A stretch of 9,056 bases of DNA from Actinomycetota bacterium (GTDB taxonomy: Bacteria; Zhuqueibacterota; Zhuqueibacteria; Residuimicrobiales; Krinioviventaceae). The position numbers and the translations under genes were made by a program. Where the stretch lies: assembly GCA_011682565.1 (NCBI GenBank), contig JAACEJ010000097.1, positions 1 to 9,056 on the forward strand. Direction: 5' to 3'. The first letter of the stretch is position 1, and each line of letters opens with the position of its first letter. This document shows positions 6,120 through 9,056 of the stretch, piece by piece. The notes below the pieces were generated by a model. That model saw nothing but the letters and a program-made list of their open reading frames with translations, was not told the DNA's origin and ran no database searches.

Positions 6120-7052
6120 ATGAGTGTCGTCCATGATTTGCTCAATCATGTTGAGGAAAAAAAACTAGTCGAATCGTCACCGTGGGCGGCGGGCAACCGC
6201 CCTGCAAAACGAGGACTCTTTGTATTTGATTTGCCAAATGAAATCCTCAACGATTTTTATGATCTGAAAGAATACGTACGCATTGCGAATTTGCGCGGCC
6301 AAATGCGGGTTTTATCTATGGCCAGTTCAGTAGCCGGAGAAGGCTCCTCGACCATAGCCACTTACCTGGCATTTTTAATGTCCGGCGGTGTTGCTCAAAA
6401 ATTAGAAAAATCCGCAGACACTCCCCGGCCCGAGGAAATTCACGACGAGGAAGAAAAAAGAAAACCAGACGCCGACAAAATTTTTACCACGGAATTCACA
6501 ACTTTGAGCAAGAAAAAAGATAGCGAGTCGCCGTTTGAAGAAGCGCAAGATAAAAAAGAGCAAAAGGCAGAACCAAGTGATATTTTGCTCGTCGACGCAA
6601 ACTTTCATCAACCCGGGCTGCACCGTTTCTTTGGCCTGGAAGCCGAAGACGGACTTGCGGAAATTATTGAAGGAGAGCTGGACTGGAAACAATTTGCAAA
6701 ACCTGTTCATGACAGCAATTTGCAAATCATTACTGCCGGCAGTCCGGATAGAAACCCGGCTGAATTGCTCAGTTCTGAGACTTTTCTGAATCTTGTTAAT
6801 GAATGGCGTGATCATTTCCGCTATGTCATTTTCGATTCACCACCGGTACTTTCTTATGTCGATGCCCTTAGTCTGGCAACTGTTGTCGATGGTGTCGTTC
6901 TCGTTGTGTGGGCAGGGCATACCCGCTGGGAAGTCGCACAAAATGCAAAGCGGAAATTGTCCACAGCGCATTCAAACCTGTTGGGCGTCGCTTTAAACCG
7001 ACGCAGGATGGATATTCCCGATGGCTTGTACAAACGCCTGATGGATGAATAA
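6120..7052 (+). CDS. CpsD/CapB-type tyrosine kinase homologue with degenerate active site
   Basis: 310 residues. The fold is that of bacterial tyrosine autokinases (BY-kinases, P-loop ParA/MinD relatives) that work with Wzz-type proteins. Visible are the Walker A region SVAGEGSSTIATYLA (70-84), Walker A' ILLVDANFHQPGLHRFFGL (155-173), the family segment LQIITAGSPDRNPAELLSS (201-219), Walker B YVIFDSPPVL (235-244), and the late strands VVDGVVLVVWAG and LLGVALNR. Three oddities stand out. The Walker A lysine of GEGKST is Ser (GEGSST). The second acidic residue of the usual VDAD in Walker A' is Asn. About 60 charged residues (91-153) are inserted between the two motifs. The C-terminus (GLYKRLMDE) has one Tyr and no tyrosine cluster. 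The frame is intact and otherwise well conserved, so this looks like a maintained pseudokinase or non-kinase adaptor rather than a decayed gene. It follows the ATPase gene by 36 nt and probably contacts the chain-length protein. Confidence 0.88.
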   Translation: MSVVHDLLNHVEEKKLVESSPWAAGNRPAKRGLFVFDLPNEILNDFYDLKEYVRIANLRGQMRVLSMASSVAGEGSSTIATYLAFLMSGGVAQKLEKSADTPRPEEIHDEEEKRKPDADKIFTTEFTTLSKKKDSESPFEEAQDKKEQKAEPSDILLVDANFHQPGLHRFFGLEAEDGLAEIIEGELDWKQFAKPVHDSNLQIITAGSPDRNPAELLSSETFLNLVNEWRDHFRYVIFDSPPVLSYVDALSLATVVDGVVLVVWAGHTRWEVAQNAKRKLSTAHSNLLGVALNRRRMDIPDGLYKRLMDE

Positions 7053-7098
7053 ATTCACGAACAAAAATCATCATTTATCATGAGGATCGGGTTGACAA

Positions 7099-8658
7099 AT
7101 GATATCTGTTGCAAAAAACAAATTAATGACTCATAACTATTATTTGATTATCGGTCTTGTTCTAACCGGACTGATTGCTTCTTTAACTTCCTGGGCCATC
7201 TGGTCTCTGGAACTAAAATGGGCGGTTTTCAGCTTTATTGGATTACTATTTCCTTTCATACTGGCAATGGTCAGGGATACACGGCGATTCATCATGGGCT
7301 TGATGATCTTTGCCGTTCCTTTGAATGCCGACTATTACTTTGTTCTTCATCCCAGTCCGGGTGGTGCCAACGGAATCAACATTGGACTGACAGATATTCT
7401 ACTTGTCATCCTGATTATACAGACGTTTTTGTATGCTTCAAACTCCAAACAGACCGGAACGATCAAGTTTTTTCCGGCGATCACATTGCCAACACTTGCT
7501 ATCATCGCCATCAGCATTTTTTCGCTGCTCCAGGCAAAAGATGTGCAATGGGGTCTGTTCGACATTATCAGTTTTACCAAAGCATTTTTGTTCTTTTTCT
7601 TTCTTGCAAATAATATCAAAAACAAAGATGATCTGACGCTTGTTCTCAAAGCTTTCTTTCTGGGATTGGTGATTCAGGCAGTGATTGTCGGTTTGCAATA
7701 TTACAAAGGAACGAACCTGGGCCTACTTGGACTGGGCGAGCCGTCGCAGATACTGGAATTCGAAATGAAAGCTGCTGATGTGGCCCGACCCGGCGGAACA
7801 ATTGGTCATTGCAACCATTTGGCGCGCTATATTGGTTTTATTTTGCCGATATCCATCATTCTGGCGCTCGTTAGTGTATCTTCCAAAAGCATGAGCCGTT
7901 TGGCTGCCTTTGTTTCCATGGCAGGAATTCTCGCGCTTATTTATACACTGACGCGAAGCTCCTGGATAGGCCTGCTTTTGTCGATCGCGGTGATGATCCC
8001 TTTCATGTTCAAGTACAGATTGATGAGCCTGCGTACGATCGGCAAATTTGCGCTTGGCTCGATGGTGCTTTTAATTCTCCTTTCTGCCTATGGCAACGTG
8101 ATCTGGGACCGTTTAATTTCTAACGACATGGGTTCGGCAAAAACCAGGTTGACGACAGCACAAGTTGCGCTGCACGTCATCGCAGATCACCCCATTCTCG
8201 GCGTAGGCATAAACAACTATGGCTCAATTCTCGAAAAATACTGGAGCAGTAAAGACAGCTTTACACGGATTGCAGCCGTACATAACACCTATCTTCTTTA
8301 CGCAGCGGAACTGGGACTGGTCGGATTTGGTGCCTATCTATGGCTTTTAACGGCGTTTTTTGTAAGAATAAAAAAAGCGATGAAAAGCAGATCGAAATAC
8401 TTGTCCGCCGTTGCTGTTGGCGTGATGGGAAGTTTTGCCGGATATTTACTAACTGCTTTATCTGACAAAAGTTACAAAGAGAGTTTTTCATTGCTCATCG
8501 TTTTCTGGAGTCTTATGGCAATTATTGAGGCAATTATCCTCATTAACGAAAGACAGGAACAGGTTGCCGTAGAATTGTTAACAAGTAAAAAATGGATGAA
8601 AACATTAAAAGATTTCGATATTCGTAAAAATTTTCCCATAGCGGAATTCTATAATTAA
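7099..8658 (+). CDS. Wzy / O-antigen-ligase-type membrane polymerase
   Basis: 519 residues, strongly hydrophobic, with roughly 11-13 membrane helices, starting at about residue 14 and ending at about 482, then a charged cytoplasmic tail. Family motifs are RPGGTIGHCNHLARYIG (230-246), TLTRSSWIGL (283-292) at the start of the Wzy_C-type region, and the large periplasmic loop with HPILGVGINNYG (364-375), closed by HNTYLLYAAELGLVGFGAYL (395-414). These arginines and histidines are the usual conserved residues of polymerases and ligases that transfer lipid-linked glycans. Polymerase is favoured over lipopolysaccharide ligase because the chain-length and export genes are adjacent, but sequence alone does not separate the two. 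GAGGA at 7082-7086 is a rather distant (12 nt) ribosome binding site. An ATG at 7126 is an alternative start but has no visible site. Confidence 0.92.
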   Translation: MISVAKNKLMTHNYYLIIGLVLTGLIASLTSWAIWSLELKWAVFSFIGLLFPFILAMVRDTRRFIMGLMIFAVPLNADYYFVLHPSPGGANGINIGLTDILLVILIIQTFLYASNSKQTGTIKFFPAITLPTLAIIAISIFSLLQAKDVQWGLFDIISFTKAFLFFFFLANNIKNKDDLTLVLKAFFLGLVIQAVIVGLQYYKGTNLGLLGLGEPSQILEFEMKAADVARPGGTIGHCNHLARYIGFILPISIILALVSVSSKSMSRLAAFVSMAGILALIYTLTRSSWIGLLLSIAVMIPFMFKYRLMSLRTIGKFALGSMVLLILLSAYGNVIWDRLISNDMGSAKTRLTTAQVALHVIADHPILGVGINNYGSILEKYWSSKDSFTRIAAVHNTYLLYAAELGLVGFGAYLWLLTAFFVRIKKAMKSRSKYLSAVAVGVMGSFAGYLLTALSDKSYKESFSLLIVFWSLMAIIEAIILINERQEQVAVELLTSKKWMKTLKDFDIRKNFPIAEFYN

Positions 8659-8705
8659 TTCAAAAAAAGCATCAGAGTCAGCACAACAAGAAGGAAAAGC
8701 AAACA

Positions 8706-9056
8706 ATGACACCCTGGCAAACTGACTTTAGGCAAAGCGGAACAACTAAAAGTCATCGCGACTTGCGGAACGACCTATATCTTTCCAACAAAAGCAAATT
8801 ATCTTCAGCCGGTTCATTTCCCGAACCCAAGCGTTCCTCAGGCCGCTGGGCATTCAAAATAATAACTAATGCACAATACAATCTTTTTTTCAGAGTAACA
8901 TTTTTATTCTATTTTCTTCTGGTTCATCCGTTCGTAACCATGCTTCTCAGGGCAGACTGCAAAAGAAAGCATCTATATGGATTTGGGCTATTGGTCGTGG
9001 CAAACGAAAAGAGTGAAAACCTCGGAACGGATTTACTAACAGAGGAAATAGGATAA
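8706..9056 (+). CDS. Hypothetical protein with one hydrophobic segment
   Basis: 116 residues, ending exactly at the right edge with TAA. AAGAAGGA at 8688-8695 lies 10 nt before the ATG. I do not recognise the family. Residues 1-58 are polar, rich in Ser, Lys, Arg and Asn, and look disordered (SNKSKLSSAGSFPEPKRSSG). Residues about 60-81 (LFFRVTFLFYFLLVHPFVTML) could be one membrane helix. Residues 82-98 begin with a basic stretch (RADCKRKHLYGFG), followed by an acidic end. By the positive-inside rule both flanks are basic, so orientation is unclear. It is the longest open frame on either strand here and lies 47 nt after the polymerase gene in the same direction. Its composition is less convincing than its neighbours', so it may be a spurious frame or a remnant. 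Confidence 0.45.
   Translation: MTPWQTDFRQSGTTKSHRDLRNDLYLSNKSKLSSAGSFPEPKRSSGRWAFKIITNAQYNLFFRVTFLFYFLLVHPFVTMLLRADCKRKHLYGFGLLVVANEKSENLGTDLLTEEIG

Noticed and set aside
7092..7097. Perfect TTGACA hexamer before the polymerase gene
   Set aside because: No -10-like sequence lies 16-18 nt downstream (the region is A-rich GCAAAAAACA) and the start codon follows at once, so it is likely chance.
8710..8856. Second open stretch in another + frame over the last gene (GKAEQLKVIATCGTTYIFP)
   Set aside because: It has a protein-like look but is only about 49 codons, is bounded by stops, and has no start codon with a ribosome binding site.

Overview
The window looks like part of an extracellular or capsular polysaccharide export and polymerisation locus from a Gram-negative bacterium of the Fibrobacteres-Chlorobi-Bacteroidetes (FCB) side of the tree. 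A Calditrichota, KSB1 or Ignavibacteriota-like lineage is my best guess. The clues are a secreted protein with a C-terminal sorting-type domain opening FYRLKQNYPNPFNPSTTIRY, an outer-membrane export lipoprotein of the Wza type, and moderate GC content. The lineage is an inference from protein style; no marker gene is present.

All eight genes lie on the + strand with short gaps (about 35-110 nt), as in an operon. Positions 1-1203 hold the 3' part of a secreted fibronectin type III (FN3) protein whose start lies before the window. Positions 1240-2334 encode a secreted protein with a type IX secretion (T9SS)-like C-terminal sorting domain. Then come the polysaccharide export lipoprotein (2446-3198), a Wzz/GumC-type chain-length protein without a kinase domain (3260-4771), a small XRE-family DNA-binding protein (4829-5053), an ExeA/XrtA-associated-type AAA ATPase (5097-6083), a CpsD/CapB-type kinase homologue with damaged active-site motifs (6120-7052) and a Wzy/O-antigen-ligase-type membrane polymerase (7099-8658). 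The last gene (8706-9056) is an unrecognised 116-residue protein with one hydrophobic segment.

The likely working model is that Wzy polymerises lipid-linked repeat units at the inner membrane. The Wzz-like protein sets chain length and bridges the periplasm, and the Wza-like lipoprotein passes the chain through the outer membrane. The AAA ATPase and kinase-like protein would act on the cytoplasmic side, and the XRE protein may regulate the operon. The two secreted proteins at the front may be matrix or surface proteins made with the polymer. No glycosyltransferase, flippase or exosortase is in the window, so the locus must continue outside it.

The least ordinary part is 5097-7052. The kinase homologue has lost the Walker A lysine and the second Walker A' aspartate, and carries a charged insertion of about 60 residues between those motifs. 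That insertion contains a short motif resembling one in the tail of the ATPase encoded just upstream. No RNA genes, CRISPR arrays, insertion sequences or convincing terminators were seen.
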